Shown here: in pieces, positions 8,252 through 16,768 of the stretch
Layout: each line of letters starts with the position of its first letter
How positions within the stretch are numbered: position 1 is the stretch's first letter
From: Candidatus Oscillochloris fontis
Lineage (GTDB): Bacteria > Chloroflexota > Chloroflexia > Chloroflexales > Chloroflexaceae
Direction of reading: 5' to 3'
Length of the DNA stretch: 49,804 nt
Assembly: GCF_004138135.1 (NCBI RefSeq)
Contig: NZ_RYFD01000033.1
Coordinates: 1 to 49,804 of the forward strand
The notes under the pieces: model-generated
The model's database searches: none
Told to the model about the DNA's origin: nothing
What the model saw: only the letters and a program-made list of their open reading frames with translations
Translations under genes and position numbers: made by a program

Positions 8252-9124
8252 ATGGCCAGCCAGACTGACTCCTCAGCCACACCGGGTGCATCGTGGCCAG
8301 CCAACGGACTCGCCTGGATCGGGCGGCAACTGCTCCTCGTTCCTGAGGCAATCCTCTTTGTTACGCTGCTCTGCATGCATAGCCTCTACGGGCCAAACCC
8401 CTTGCTGGCATTCCTCGGCATTATGCTGATGTTCTGGTTTTTGTTGCGGATTGGCCTCCTCGCCCTCGCCCGCCGCGCCGTTGATGCAGCCCACTATCAG
8501 CGCGGCTTGCAACTGGCGCAGATCGCCTTACGCCTCTACCCGCTCTCGGCAGATGCGCACGCACTCTTGGGCAGTATCTATTTGGGCATGGGCAAGCCGA
8601 GTGCAGCGATCAGCGCACTGCGCCAAGCGGTACGCTACTATCCGTTGCAAGCTGGGCTGTATGTGGCGTTGAGCGCGGCACTCTTAGAAGACGAGCAACC
8701 CCAAGCCGCACTCGAAGCGGCCAGCCTCGCGCTACGGCTCGACCCGCGCTACGCCCCGGCCTATCTGCACCACGCCAGCGCCTCCGAGGCGTTACGCAAC
8801 AACCCGATCCTGATCGAATCCTACCTGCGCCATGGCCTCGCCCACCCGGCCACCCCCGCCGACGAAGCCGCATTGCGCTGTGCCTTAGCGCGGGTCTTGT
8901 TGCACCAGGGGCATATGAGCGAAGCCCGGCACATGCTAGAACATGCCGAAACATTGCTCCCAGCCAGCCCCACCCCGCAGCGGGCCGAACTCCACTTCCA
9001 GATCGGCGAGATCCTGCGCATGAGTGGCCAACCCGATGCCGCCCGCGACCATTTCCGCGCCAGCGAGCAGATTGATCCGCGTGGGCCATATGCCGCCGCC
9101 GCGTGGCGCGCCGCTCGGTTGTAG
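8252..9124 (+). CDS. Membrane-anchored TPR protein
   Basis: A 290-aa protein. Residues 1-25 are polar, two hydrophobic segments follow (about 29-48 and 50-72), and the rest (about 80-290) is tetratricopeptide-like helices such as ADAHALLGSIYLGMGKPSAAISALRQAVRYYPL and AELHFQIGEILRMSGQPDAARDHFRASEQIDP. TPR domains bind other proteins; no partner can be named. AGGAGAT lies about nine bases before the ATG. The gene converges on the penicillin-binding protein gene, with 47 bp between their ends, and may be controlled from the inverted repeat at 8169. Confidence 0.85.
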   Translation: MASQTDSSATPGASWPANGLAWIGRQLLLVPEAILFVTLLCMHSLYGPNPLLAFLGIMLMFWFLLRIGLLALARRAVDAAHYQRGLQLAQIALRLYPLSADAHALLGSIYLGMGKPSAAISALRQAVRYYPLQAGLYVALSAALLEDEQPQAALEAASLALRLDPRYAPAYLHHASASEALRNNPILIESYLRHGLAHPATPADEAALRCALARVLLHQGHMSEARHMLEHAETLLPASPTPQRAELHFQIGEILRMSGQPDAARDHFRASEQIDPRGPYAAAAWRAARL

Positions 9125-9171
9125 AATCGTCTGGCCCGATGGGCCTCAGGGGGAGAGCAGAACGCCTCGCG

Positions 9172-11706
9172 CTACTCCACCTGCACCATCTGCTGCGCAC
9201 TCACCGTGGCTCCGCTGGGGCCAATGACGCGCAGGCGGATGCTGTAGGGGCCGGGTGGCAATCCGCCCAGCGACCAGACCCCCAACAGGCCGTTCTCTAC
9301 TGGGGTGGCCCCTTGGCTGATCGGTTTCCATACCTCCGGGTTGCTGCCTGCCCCGTACTCTACGCTAAAGGGGCCACGCGCTGTCCCACTGATGAAGATC
9401 TGGCTGCCCCGCACCCGTCCAGCATCCCCGATGGGGTTGAGCAGCGCCACGGCTTGGGTCGGGTCGAGTGGTGGTGGGCAGGGCTTGGTGGGCGGTTGCG
9501 GCACATTCCGCGCCGCCCATTCGCGGAACTCCGGCGGGTAGATCGCATACTGCACCTCACGCACCTGATCCGTTGGGGTGTAGGGCTGCGCTAGGCACGT
9601 CCCGTCGCCACCCACGCGCACCATCTGGTAGACCACATCCACCGTCGTGGGGGCAGTTCCGGCCACAAACAGTTCGCTGATCGGACGTGGGCACGCCTCG
9701 CCCGCCCGCCCGCCCGTATCGCCACAGATCAGAACCTCCTCGATGCTCGGTGGACGGCTGAAGGGATGCGTCGGGCGTTGCTGGTGGTAGGCGAGCATCA
9801 GATCGCGCCAAATGAACCCGGCACCATTCGAGCCGGCCACTTCGGTCATCGGTGAGCCATCGTTATTGCCCACCCACACCCCCATCGTCACCTCGCTGGT
9901 ATAGCCCAACGCCCACGAGTCGCGCCAATCGTTGCTGGTGCCGGTCTTCGCGGCGACGATCATGTCGGGGAGTTCGAGGACATTATTGCGCCCGAACATG
10001 AACCAGCGCGCCTGATTATCGCTGAGAATGTGCGAGATCAGGTAGGCAATCGCCTCGCTCGAAGGGCCAAGCAGCGCCGGGCCGCGCTGGGGCGTCCAGC
10101 GTTCAAGCACCGCCCCCCGGCTATTGGTGACGTTGAGGATCGCTACTGGTGGGGTGGCGTGGCCAGCGTTGCGCAGCCCATTGTAGGCTCCGGTCAGTTC
10201 GAGCAGGCGTACCTCGTTACTACCCAACGCCATCGCCAGCCCATACCGGCTAGGGTCATCAAAGGTCGTAACGCCGAGGCGACTCATCAGTTCAATGAAG
10301 TTACCCACGCCCACAAACTCCAACGCCTTCACAGCGGGAATATTGAGCGAATTGGCCAGACTCATCCGCAGGCTGAGCGGGCCGTGGAACGTGTCATCAT
10401 AATTACGCGGCGCATAGAGCACCCCGTCGGGCATCCGCCACTCACTGGGCGTATCCCAGATCACCGTCGCCGGGGTCCAGCCGCGCTGAAGCGCCAGCGC
10501 ATACACAAACGGCTTGAGCGCCGAACCGGGCTGACGGCGCGCCAGCGTCACATTGACCTGCCCATCGGGGGCGCTGTAATCCACACTGCCCACCATCGCC
10601 AGAATCTGGCCGTCGGGGGTAAGAATGACCACCCCGGCGTTCGAGACATTCCGCTCGCGCAGTTCGGCGACACGTTGCTGGGCCACCTGTTGTGCGGTGG
10701 TCTGCCAGGTGAGATCGAGGCTCGTCACAACACGCAGGCCAGCGCGGTAGAGCAGATCGGGGCCATAGCGTTGCTCAAGAATGTCGCGCACATAGAAGGC
10801 GAAGTGCGGGGCAAGCAGGTTGGTCTGGGGCGGGTTGAGCGTGATCGGGGTCGCAGCGATCTCTTCAGCCTGAGCCGCGCTGAGATAGCCCGCCTCCACC
10901 ATCAGATTGAGCGTGACCCGTTGGCGCGCCTTGGCGGCCTCCATATTCTCAAACGGGTTGTAGGTGGTTGGCGACTGGGGCAAGCCCGCGATCAGGGTTG
11001 CCTCGGCAGCGCTCAGTTCCCCGACATGTTTGTTGAAGTAGGCTTGCGCGGCGGCCTCGACCCCATAGGCTTGGGCACCATAGTAGACCTCATTCAGATA
11101 GATCGTGAGGATCTGGTCTTTACTATACTCACGGCTCACCCGATAGGCTAGAATCGCCTCGCGCAGTTTACGCTCGTAGCTACGCTCGCTCCGTTCGCTC
11201 GGATCGAGCAGGATCGTGCGTACCAACTGCTGCGTGATCGTACTCGCCCCGCTGACAATCTCGCCACTCTGATAATTCTGCCATGCTGCACGCACAATCC
11301 CGCGCAGATCGACACCGGGATTCTCATAAAACCCCGCATCCTCTACCGCCACCGTCGCTTGGCGCAAAATCAGCGGAATCTGCTCGAAGGGCACCGGCGT
11401 GCGCCGCCCCGCATCGGGGCCAACCAACTCATAGAGCAACGTCGTCCCATCCCGCGCATAGATACGGGTGGTCTCGAAGTTACGATACTCACTGATCTGA
11501 TCAGGATTGGGCAGATCGCTGCCATAGTGGTGGTAGAGCCAGGCTCCAAAAGCGACCAGCGCGAGTGCGGCCAAGAGACTCAGCTTGAGCAAGGCCAGCA
11601 CGAGGCGACCCAAAAAAGCAAGCAGCGGGTAACGTTGACGGAAGGTGCCCTCCCGACGTGGTTGCGGGCGGCGGATAAAATGGGGAGGTGAGGGACGCTG
11701 GCGCAC
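9172..11706 (-). CDS. Class A penicillin-binding protein (transglycosylase/transpeptidase)
   Basis: An 844-aa bifunctional peptidoglycan synthase. A basic N-terminus and one membrane anchor (about 34-58) precede a GT51 glycosyltransferase (about 75-250) with EDAGFYENPG (122-131) and TITQQLVR. The transpeptidase (about 355-660) has the nucleophile motif SALK (395-398), SLN (453-455) and KTGT (587-590). A C-terminal domain (about 690-844) may bind substrate or partners. In the GT motif an N stands where EDxxFxxHxG usually has H. It polymerises and crosslinks glycan outside the membrane. No clear RBS is visible. The upstream 700 bp hold only repeats and a leader RNA of the opposite strand. Confidence 0.92.
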   Translation of the reverse strand: MRQRPSPPHFIRRPQPRREGTFRQRYPLLAFLGRLVLALLKLSLLAALALVAFGAWLYHHYGSDLPNPDQISEYRNFETTRIYARDGTTLLYELVGPDAGRRTPVPFEQIPLILRQATVAVEDAGFYENPGVDLRGIVRAAWQNYQSGEIVSGASTITQQLVRTILLDPSERSERSYERKLREAILAYRVSREYSKDQILTIYLNEVYYGAQAYGVEAAAQAYFNKHVGELSAAEATLIAGLPQSPTTYNPFENMEAAKARQRVTLNLMVEAGYLSAAQAEEIAATPITLNPPQTNLLAPHFAFYVRDILEQRYGPDLLYRAGLRVVTSLDLTWQTTAQQVAQQRVAELRERNVSNAGVVILTPDGQILAMVGSVDYSAPDGQVNVTLARRQPGSALKPFVYALALQRGWTPATVIWDTPSEWRMPDGVLYAPRNYDDTFHGPLSLRMSLANSLNIPAVKALEFVGVGNFIELMSRLGVTTFDDPSRYGLAMALGSNEVRLLELTGAYNGLRNAGHATPPVAILNVTNSRGAVLERWTPQRGPALLGPSSEAIAYLISHILSDNQARWFMFGRNNVLELPDMIVAAKTGTSNDWRDSWALGYTSEVTMGVWVGNNDGSPMTEVAGSNGAGFIWRDLMLAYHQQRPTHPFSRPPSIEEVLICGDTGGRAGEACPRPISELFVAGTAPTTVDVVYQMVRVGGDGTCLAQPYTPTDQVREVQYAIYPPEFREWAARNVPQPPTKPCPPPLDPTQAVALLNPIGDAGRVRGSQIFISGTARGPFSVEYGAGSNPEVWKPISQGATPVENGLLGVWSLGGLPPGPYSIRLRVIGPSGATVSAQQMVQVE

Positions 11707-11750
11707 ATGGGGATTATAGCATAACGAACTTTGTGGGTATGAAGATGTAG

Positions 11751-12110
11751 GGGCGAAGCATCGCCTGCGGGTGCATCACGGAGGTGGGGGTTCATGGGGG
11801 CGAAGTGCCCGCCGGGGTGGGGCGGGATACCCGGTGGCATCCCGCGTGATGCCCGTAGGGGCGAAGCATCGCCCCCACCGACAACGGACGATCCTCCCAG
11901 GGGGCGCTGGGGCGATGCTTCGCCCCCATGAACCCGCCGGGGCGAAGCATCGCCTGCGGGTTCATGGGGCGAAGTGCCCGCCGGGGCGGGGCGGGATACC
12001 CGGTGGCATCCCGCGTGATGCCCGTAGGGGCGAAGCATCGCCCCCACCGACAACAGACGATCCTCCCAGAGGGCGCTGGGGCGATGCTTCGCCCCCATGA
12101 ACCCGCCGGG
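11751..12110. repeat. Family C repeat cluster with a near-identical 170-bp tandem duplication
   Basis: Dense copies of GGGGCGAAGCATCGCC and its complement GGCGATGCTTCGCCCC. Two long units starting TTCATGGGG at 11791 and 11961 are about 148 bp each, 170 bp apart, and differ at only about four positions. Each contains GGATACCCGGTGGCATCC and a large hairpin between GGGGCGAAGCATCGCC and GGCGATGCTTCGCCCC. Open frames crossing it have repetitive, Arg- and Pro-rich products and are not genes. Confidence 0.9.
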
Positions 12111-12174
12111 GCGGGGCGTGAGATGTTGCATGTGCGCGATTTGGTGGCATACCCTGAGGTTGCGGTTTTCTCTC

Positions 12175-12203
12175 TTGCATCCCACCTAGGTGCATAGTAC
12201 AAT
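12175..12203 (+). promoter_or_regulatory. Promoter of the hpf leader (TTGCAT-17-TACAAT)
   Basis: TTGCAT (12175-12180), a 17-bp spacer and TACAAT (12198-12203) form a good sigma-70-type promoter. Transcription would start near 12210, about 230 bases before the hpf start codon. Confidence 0.65.
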
Positions 12204-12209
12204 TTAACC

Positions 12210-12370
12210 AAGGTTCGATGATTTATCTTCTCGCGTCACGACGTGGTGGCGCAGCGCGAGGAGAAGTGAGAAGCGATGGATAACCCTAATCGCTACCACA
12301 CTTCAGATCGCGGAGCTTTGTGATAGTACGCAGAGCCCCTAGACACAGTGCGTGTTTAGGGGCTTTGCAT
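12210..12370 (+). ncRNA. Structured leader or small RNA upstream of hpf
   Basis: About 160 bases between the promoter at 12175 and a terminator-like hairpin contain three stems: CTTCT/AGAAG with CGCG/CGCG (12227-12235 with 12255-12266), AGCGAT/ATCGCT (12272-12294), and AGCCCCTA..TAGGGGCT extended by ACAC/GTGT (12334-12364) followed by TT. No ORF with an RBS is inside. Position ahead of hpf (raiA) recalls the known raiA and raiA-hairpin RNA motifs, but I cannot confirm homology. Confidence 0.4.
12334..12368 (+). terminator. Hairpin with short T-run, terminator or attenuator before hpf
   Basis: AGCCCCTA (12334-12341) pairs with TAGGGGCT (12357-12364), extended inward by ACAC/GTGT. A short TTT overlaps the end. 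Because hpf begins only 70 bases later, it could attenuate hpf or end an independent small RNA. Confidence 0.5.
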
Positions 12371-12437
12371 ACTCAGTGACCGCTCTGGGGCGACGGTTAT
12401 CGTGTGTAACGCCCCTTTACCCGGATGGAGGACCGTA

Positions 12438-13022
12438 ATGGATCTCACCGTCAAAAGCCGTAATGGAAAGATCACCGAGCGTCAGCGGCAACACATCGAA
12501 GAAAAGCTCGGCAAACTTGGGCGCTACATGGATCAGATCACCAGCGTGACGGTGGAAATACGCACCGAACAGCAACGTCAAGCGGGTGAGGTACATCGCG
12601 TTCAAGTCACTCTCACCGGCGACCGTGGGGTCATTCTGCGCGCTGAAGAGCAAGCCTCGGATCTCTACGGCGCGATTGACGAAGTACAGAGCGTACTCCA
12701 GCGACAAATTCAGCGCTATAAGGAGAAATATTGGCGGCGTGAACGCCAGCGTCGGCAGCCTGACAAGCTGGCCGTGGTTGATATGCCGGCTGTGGCGGTT
12801 GAAGAGCCACCACCGGTTGAGGAGCACGAGAGCCACGATATTGAGATCATCCGCACTAAGCAGCTCACCTTGCGCCCGATGTTCGTTGATGATGCCATCG
12901 AGCAGATGGAGTTGCTCGGTCACAGCTTCTTTGTCTTCCATGACGCTGAGAATGAGCGGATGAGTGTCCTCTACCGTCGCCGCGATGGGAACTATGGAAT
13001 ACTCGTTCCTGATCCGGTCTAG
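12438..13022 (+). CDS. hpf: Ribosome hibernation promoting factor, long form
   Basis: A 194-aa long-form HPF/RaiA that dimerises 70S ribosomes into inactive 100S particles in stationary phase. The N-terminal S30AE domain (1-100) starts MDLTVKSRNGKITERQRQHI and contains VTLTGDRGVILRAEEQASDLYGAID. A charged linker (100-135) leads to the C-terminal dimerisation domain (about 138-194: IIRTKQLTLRPMFVDDAIEQ, then LYRRRDGNYGILVP). The start at 12438 has GGAGG seven bases upstream. An in-frame start at 12402 is less likely. It has a long structured leader and is followed by a strong terminator, so it is a single-gene unit. Confidence 0.95.
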   Translation: MDLTVKSRNGKITERQRQHIEEKLGKLGRYMDQITSVTVEIRTEQQRQAGEVHRVQVTLTGDRGVILRAEEQASDLYGAIDEVQSVLQRQIQRYKEKYWRRERQRRQPDKLAVVDMPAVAVEEPPPVEEHESHDIEIIRTKQLTLRPMFVDDAIEQMELLGHSFFVFHDAENERMSVLYRRRDGNYGILVPDPV

Positions 13023-13038
13023 GTCGGTTCTCTCTAGT

Positions 13039-13079
13039 ATCTATGGGGGTGGGCGACTGTGTCGCCCACCCCCATAGAT
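13039..13079. terminator. Perfect 19-bp hairpin after hpf
   Basis: ATCTATGGGGGTGGGCGAC (13039-13057), loop TGT, and its exact complement (13061-13079), followed by TTTG. The length and lack of mismatches suit transcription termination. No other copy is in the window. Confidence 0.7.
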
Positions 13080-13108
13080 TTGTCGAATACACCCGCTCTT
13101 ATGGGTCG

Positions 13109-13116
13109 GGTATAAT
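13109..13116 (+). promoter_or_regulatory. Candidate extended -10 promoter of dnaX
   Basis: GGTATAAT ending at 13116, 33 bp before the dnaX start. No convincing -35 is visible at the usual distance, so the extended GG element may compensate. Confidence 0.4.
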
Positions 13117-13148
13117 ACAGCCTCAGGCTCCCCAGGAAAGAGGCATCC

Positions 13149-14861
13149 ATGGCATCCCAATCGCTCTACCGCAAATGGCGTTCACAAACCTTTGCCGAAC
13201 TGATCGGCCAAGAACATGTCGTCCAGACGCTGCGCAATGCGATCATTGAGGAGCGGGTGGCGCATGCCTATCTCTTCACCGGCCCGCGTGGGGTGGGCAA
13301 GACAACGATGGCGCGCCTGTTGGCGAAGGCGGTCAACTGTACTGACCCCAACCCCGCCGCACGGCCCTGTGGCCAGTGTGCGGCGTGTGTGGCGATTGCC
13401 GAGGGGCGTGCGGTGGATGTGATCGAGATGGATGCCGCTTCGCATACGTCGGTCGAGGATGCGCGTGAGATTATCGAGCGGGTGCAGTTCCGCCCGGCGG
13501 AGATGCGCTCGAAGGTCTATATTATTGACGAGACCCACATGCTCTCCACGGCGGCCTTCAATGCGCTGCTGAAGACGTTGGAGGAGCCACCCGACCACGC
13601 GATCTTTATTCTGGCCACCACCGAGGTGCATAAGGTTCCTGCAACGATCCTCTCGCGCTGCCAGCGCTTCACCTTCACCCGCCACGGCATCGCGGCCACC
13701 AGTAGCCACCTGCACCAGATCGCCAGCGCCGAGGGGCTGCGCCTGGAGGCGGGGGTTGCCGAGGCGATTGCGCGCGCCGCTACCGGCAGTATGCGCGATG
13801 CGTTGGGCGTGTTGGAGCAACTCGCCTCGTTTGGGCAGGGCGCGATCACACTCGAACAGGTGCATAGCCTCTTGGGCATGACCGCCGCTGCCGAGGTGAG
13901 TGCGCTGATCGAGGCGCTGCTCAATGCAGATGTCGGTGCCGCCCTGCGCGCCGTGAATGGGGTCGCCGAGCAGGGTGCCGATGTGCGCCAGTTCACCCGC
14001 GATGTCGTTGAGCGCTTGCGCACGCTGCTGCTCTTTCGCGCTACCAATGATCGTTCGCTGCTCGATGTGGGCGAGGACGAACTGCGCAACCTAGAGGTGT
14101 GGGCGCAACACGCTGATACCGGCGATCTGGTCGAGTGGATCAAACTGCTGAGTGGGCTGGACTATCAGTTGCGCACGACCCCCTATGGCCACTTGCCGTT
14201 GGAGTTGGCCGTAGTCGAGGCGCTGGTGGCTCCCAAGCGCCCAGAGGTGAGCGTGGCCCCGCGCACTGCCTCCAAACGCACAGAGCCAGTGCGGCGCTCA
14301 GAGGCCGGTGTGTTAGCGTGGCACCCAGAGGCCGGTGTGCCAGTGGTGGCACCAGCGCAACCGCCCCCCCCAGATGTCGTAGTGGCTCCGATGCTTAGAC
14401 CCGTCGATCTCGATGATTTTGCACCGTCCCCACGCGCATCGCGTGGACTAAGCGCCAGTCCAGAGGAGTTCCAGGCCGCCAATGCCGAACTGAGCCTCTT
14501 GGAGCGCATCGAGGCCGAATGGGACACGATCAAGCGTAATGTTCGCCCGCATAGCCCCACTGTGCAGGCACTCCTCAACAGCATCCGCCCGATTGATGTT
14601 GAAGGTAACACCATCGTTCTGTTGGCCACCTCATCATTCCATAAAGATAATCTCGAACGCGCCTCAAATACCAAACTGGTCGAGCAGGTGATCAACAAAC
14701 AGTTGGGTGGCACGTTTGCCATCCGTTGCACTATCGAAACCAAAGCCGAAGCGCGCGATATTCGCGGCCAGATCCGGCATGCCCGTAATGACGAACATGT
14801 GCGGTTTGCCCTTAACATTTTTGATGCCCATATCGTTGATATTGAGGAAGAAGATGCGTAA
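13149..14861 (+). CDS. dnaX: DNA polymerase III subunit gamma/tau
   Basis: A 570-aa clamp-loader ATPase. Walker A is GPRGVGKT (45-52). The zinc-binding cysteines C74, C77 and C80 lie in CGQCAAC, with C64 the likely fourth ligand. The Walker B-like motif is IIDETH (125-130; T replaces the usual V of DEVH). Sensor 1/SRC is TILSRCQRF. Domain III spans about 225-345, a Pro-rich linker about 355-450, and a C-terminal domain about 450-570 is suited to tau-type contacts. I see no obvious slippery run for a programmed frameshift. AGGAAAG lies eight bases upstream of the ATG. It heads the conserved dnaX-ybaB-recR order. Confidence 0.97.
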   Translation: MASQSLYRKWRSQTFAELIGQEHVVQTLRNAIIEERVAHAYLFTGPRGVGKTTMARLLAKAVNCTDPNPAARPCGQCAACVAIAEGRAVDVIEMDAASHTSVEDAREIIERVQFRPAEMRSKVYIIDETHMLSTAAFNALLKTLEEPPDHAIFILATTEVHKVPATILSRCQRFTFTRHGIAATSSHLHQIASAEGLRLEAGVAEAIARAATGSMRDALGVLEQLASFGQGAITLEQVHSLLGMTAAAEVSALIEALLNADVGAALRAVNGVAEQGADVRQFTRDVVERLRTLLLFRATNDRSLLDVGEDELRNLEVWAQHADTGDLVEWIKLLSGLDYQLRTTPYGHLPLELAVVEALVAPKRPEVSVAPRTASKRTEPVRRSEAGVLAWHPEAGVPVVAPAQPPPPDVVVAPMLRPVDLDDFAPSPRASRGLSASPEEFQAANAELSLLERIEAEWDTIKRNVRPHSPTVQALLNSIRPIDVEGNTIVLLATSSFHKDNLERASNTKLVEQVINKQLGGTFAIRCTIETKAEARDIRGQIRHARNDEHVRFALNIFDAHIVDIEEEDA

Positions 14862-14930
14862 ACCTTGTCGAAATATCTTGCTTTGTGGTAAGCTATCCAA
14901 ATTCGGCTAGATAGCGCAAGGAGCGATTCC

Positions 14931-15242
14931 ATGAACCCACGTCAACTACAACAGATGGCCCAGCAGATGCAGCGCCAGATGCAGCAGATCCAGGAAGAAC
15001 TTGCCGTTGCAGAGGTTGAGGGCAGCGCTGGTGGTGGCGCGATCACAGTCAAGATGAACGGGCACCGCGAACTCAAGGCCATCAGCATTTCGCCCGATGC
15101 GATTGATCCTGATGACGTGGAGCTGCTTCAGGATATGTTGATGGCAGCGTTTAATGACGCCTCGAAGAAGGCTCAAGAGATGGCCGAAAAGCGGCTTGGC
15201 CCGCTGACGGGTGGTATGAAGGGGATTCCGGGGCTGTTTTAA
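14931..15242 (+). CDS. ybaB: Nucleoid-associated protein YbaB/EbfC
   Basis: A 103-aa dimeric DNA-binding protein. The Gln- and Met-rich helix 1 (MNPRQLQQMAQQMQRQMQQI) is followed by the beta sheet GGGAITVKMNGHRELKAISI and the helix LLQDMLMAAFNDASKKAQEM. A Gly-rich end (GPLTGGMKGIPGLF) closes it, matching family length. AAGGAGCG precedes the ATG. It lies 69 bp after dnaX. TTGTCG and TAAGCT in that gap might form a weak internal promoter. Confidence 0.96.
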   Translation: MNPRQLQQMAQQMQRQMQQIQEELAVAEVEGSAGGGAITVKMNGHRELKAISISPDAIDPDDVELLQDMLMAAFNDASKKAQEMAEKRLGPLTGGMKGIPGLF

Positions 15243-15250
15243 TAATACAG

Positions 15251-15283
15251 AGCTTCCGGGAAGCTAACAGCTTCTCGGAAGCT
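15251..15283 (+). terminator. Intercistronic hairpin between ybaB and recR
   Basis: AGCTTCCGGGAAGCT (15251-15265) and AGCTTCTCGGAAGCT (15269-15283) are each near-palindromes and pair with each other at 14 of 15 positions. No T-run follows, so an attenuator or mRNA-stabilising hairpin is as likely as a terminator. Confidence 0.45.
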
Positions 15284-15300
15284 GCCTACGGGTAAGACGT

Positions 15301-15912
15301 ATGCGTCCAGAGAGCGCCATTATCGTTGAGCCGGTCGCCCGGCTGATCGAGGAACTGAGTAAGTTGCCGGGGATCGGTCCCAAGACCGCCTCGCGACTCA
15401 CCTTCTTCTTGTTACGCGCCGAAGAGGGCCAGGTGCAAGCATTAGCCCAGGCGCTCCTCGCGATGAAGGAGCAGGTGCATTTTTGTAGCCGCTGCTTCAA
15501 TATTACGGTGGCTGCGCTCTGCCCGATCTGCCAGGATACCAACCGCGATCAGAGTAAGATCTGTGTGGTTGAGGAACCCCTTGATGTGCTGGCCATCGAA
15601 CGCACCGCTGCCTATCGCGGCCTCTACCATGTCTTGCACGGCCATATTGCTCCCTTAGAGGGGATCTACCGTGAACATCTGAAGATTGATGAACTCTTAG
15701 CCCGTGTGCGTAGCGAACCTGTTGATGAGGTCGTCTTGGCGATGAACCCCAACACCGAAGGCGAGGCGACTGCCTTTCTCCTGCTGCGCGATCTGGTTCC
15801 CCTCGGTGTGCGGGTGACCCGTCCGGCACGCGGCTTGCCGACGGGTGGTGATCTGGAATGGGCCGACCCGGAGACGCTTGGATCCGCCATACACGGTCGG
15901 CGTGAGCTATAG
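15301..15912 (+). CDS. recR: Recombination mediator protein RecR
   Basis: A 203-aa RecR that loads RecA with RecF/RecO at gaps. The helix-hairpin-helix is LPGIGPKTASRL (about 22-33). The zinc finger has C62, C65, C74 and C77. The Toprim domain (about 86-180) holds CVVEEPLDVLAIERT and the acidic stretch NPNTEGEAT. The C-terminal RPARGLPTGGDLEWADPETL is characteristic. The ATG at 15301 follows GGTAAGACGT, a weak RBS. The Roadblock gene starts 18 bp after the stop, so the two are probably cotranscribed. Confidence 0.97.
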   Translation: MRPESAIIVEPVARLIEELSKLPGIGPKTASRLTFFLLRAEEGQVQALAQALLAMKEQVHFCSRCFNITVAALCPICQDTNRDQSKICVVEEPLDVLAIERTAAYRGLYHVLHGHIAPLEGIYREHLKIDELLARVRSEPVDEVVLAMNPNTEGEATAFLLLRDLVPLGVRVTRPARGLPTGGDLEWADPETLGSAIHGRREL

Positions 15913-15929
15913 ACCAAGGAATCATTCCT

Positions 15930-16292
15930 ATGAGCCTAAACGAGATTATCAATGAGGCGATCAGTACGACATCGGGCGCGCTCTTTGCCGGCGTAATCAG
16001 TACCGACGGACTAGGGGTGGAGATGGTCTTCACCGAGAGTGATGATCACTTGGATTTGGAGTTGGCGGATCTGGAACTGAGTAACCTCGCCGCAGCCGCA
16101 GCGGCCGCTTCCGAGCGGATTGGATCGGGCCAATTGCTCGATCTGATGCTGGAGACGGAGGATGTGACCTACTTGACTAGTGCGATTACGCCTGGTTACT
16201 ATGCTTTGATGGGGGTTGACCCCGATGCGAGTTTGGGCAATGCGCGCTTTGCGGTGCGGCATATGGTGAGTCGGATTAAGAAGGAATTGTAG
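15930..16292 (+). CDS. Roadblock/LC7 domain protein
   Basis: A 120-aa protein with the Roadblock/LC7 fold. Helix 1 is LNEIINEAISTTSGALFAGVI with STDGLGVEMVF, an Ala-rich second helix is AAAAAAASERI, and LMLETEDVTYLTSAITPGYYALMGVDPDASLGNARFAVRHM is typical. Such proteins (MglB-like) regulate small GTPases or act as dimeric scaffolds. No MglA-like GTPase lies in this window. The stop TAG at 16290-16292 begins TAGGGGAACTG, running into a lone end of repeat A at 16296. Confidence 0.87.
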   Translation: MSLNEIINEAISTTSGALFAGVISTDGLGVEMVFTESDDHLDLELADLELSNLAAAAAAASERIGSGQLLDLMLETEDVTYLTSAITPGYYALMGVDPDASLGNARFAVRHMVSRIKKEL

Positions 16293-16295
16293 GGG

Positions 16296-16309
16296 AACTG
16301 TTCACACTT
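16296..16309. repeat. Solo end of family A element
   Basis: AACTGTTCACACTT matches the terminus of the 125-142-bp family A elements, but the body is missing. The sequence passes directly into a family C element. It is a truncated copy or the scar of one. Confidence 0.7.
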
Positions 16310-16314
16310 CATCC

Positions 16315-16387
16315 CGTAAGGGCGAAGCATCGCCCGCCATGGATCAGGGGAACCCGAACGAGGTTGGCGGGCGATGCTTCGCCCCTA
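16315..16387. repeat. Family C hairpin element, orientation 1
   Basis: GGCGAAGCATCGCCCGCC (from 16321) and GGCGGGCGATGCTTCGCC (from 16367) enclose a loop of about 27 bases containing AGGGG-ACCCGAAC-AGGTT. The same loop, inverted, is in the copy at 18871. The right end supplies the stop TAG of the DUF3037 gene (complement of 16385-16387). Confidence 0.85.
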
Positions 16388-16768
16388 CGGCGTAATACTG
16401 GTAGCCAGCCGCTCCAGTGCAACACCAGGGTCATCACAGAGGCCGACATGCACTTCCGAGGGTTGGATGACGGCGCTGCGGGGGGCACTCAGCCAGCGGA
16501 AGCGTTCGTGAGCGGGGAGTTCGCCAATTGGGCCTGCTGCTCGCCCTCCGGCGCAGATGATCGGGATGTGTTCGAGCTGCGTGTGCAGGGTTTCGAGATC
16601 CAGATTGGGCGCCAGTGCCGCTAGTCGGGTCGGCTCGAAGATGAGACGGGAAGCCAAAAAGCGGCGCTCGCGGCAGAAGAGCACCACCCCAACATTGATG
16701 AACTCATCGCGCTCGACGCGGGGGACGGCGCGGATGAGGGTGTACTCATAGGCGCTGCGTGCGAGCAT
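16385..16768 (-). CDS. DUF3037 family protein
   Basis: A 127-aa cytoplasmic protein beginning MLARSAYEYTLIRAVPRVER and continuing DEFINVGVVLFC, a pattern I associate with DUF3037. The function is unknown. The start at 16768 has GAGGAGG eight bases upstream and overlaps the HipA-like gene by 23 bp, so the two are translationally coupled. The stop TAG is the terminal triplet of a family C repeat. Homologues are often next to HipA-like kinases, so it may be a partner, regulator or substrate; that is inference. Confidence 0.75.
   Translation of the reverse strand: MLARSAYEYTLIRAVPRVERDEFINVGVVLFCRERRFLASRLIFEPTRLAALAPNLDLETLHTQLEHIPIICAGGRAAGPIGELPAHERFRWLSAPRSAVIQPSEVHVGLCDDPGVALERLATSITP

Noticed and set aside
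11580-12211. Several frames across the family C cluster
   Set aside because: The products are repetitive and Arg/Pro-rich, with no RBS; they are translated repeats.
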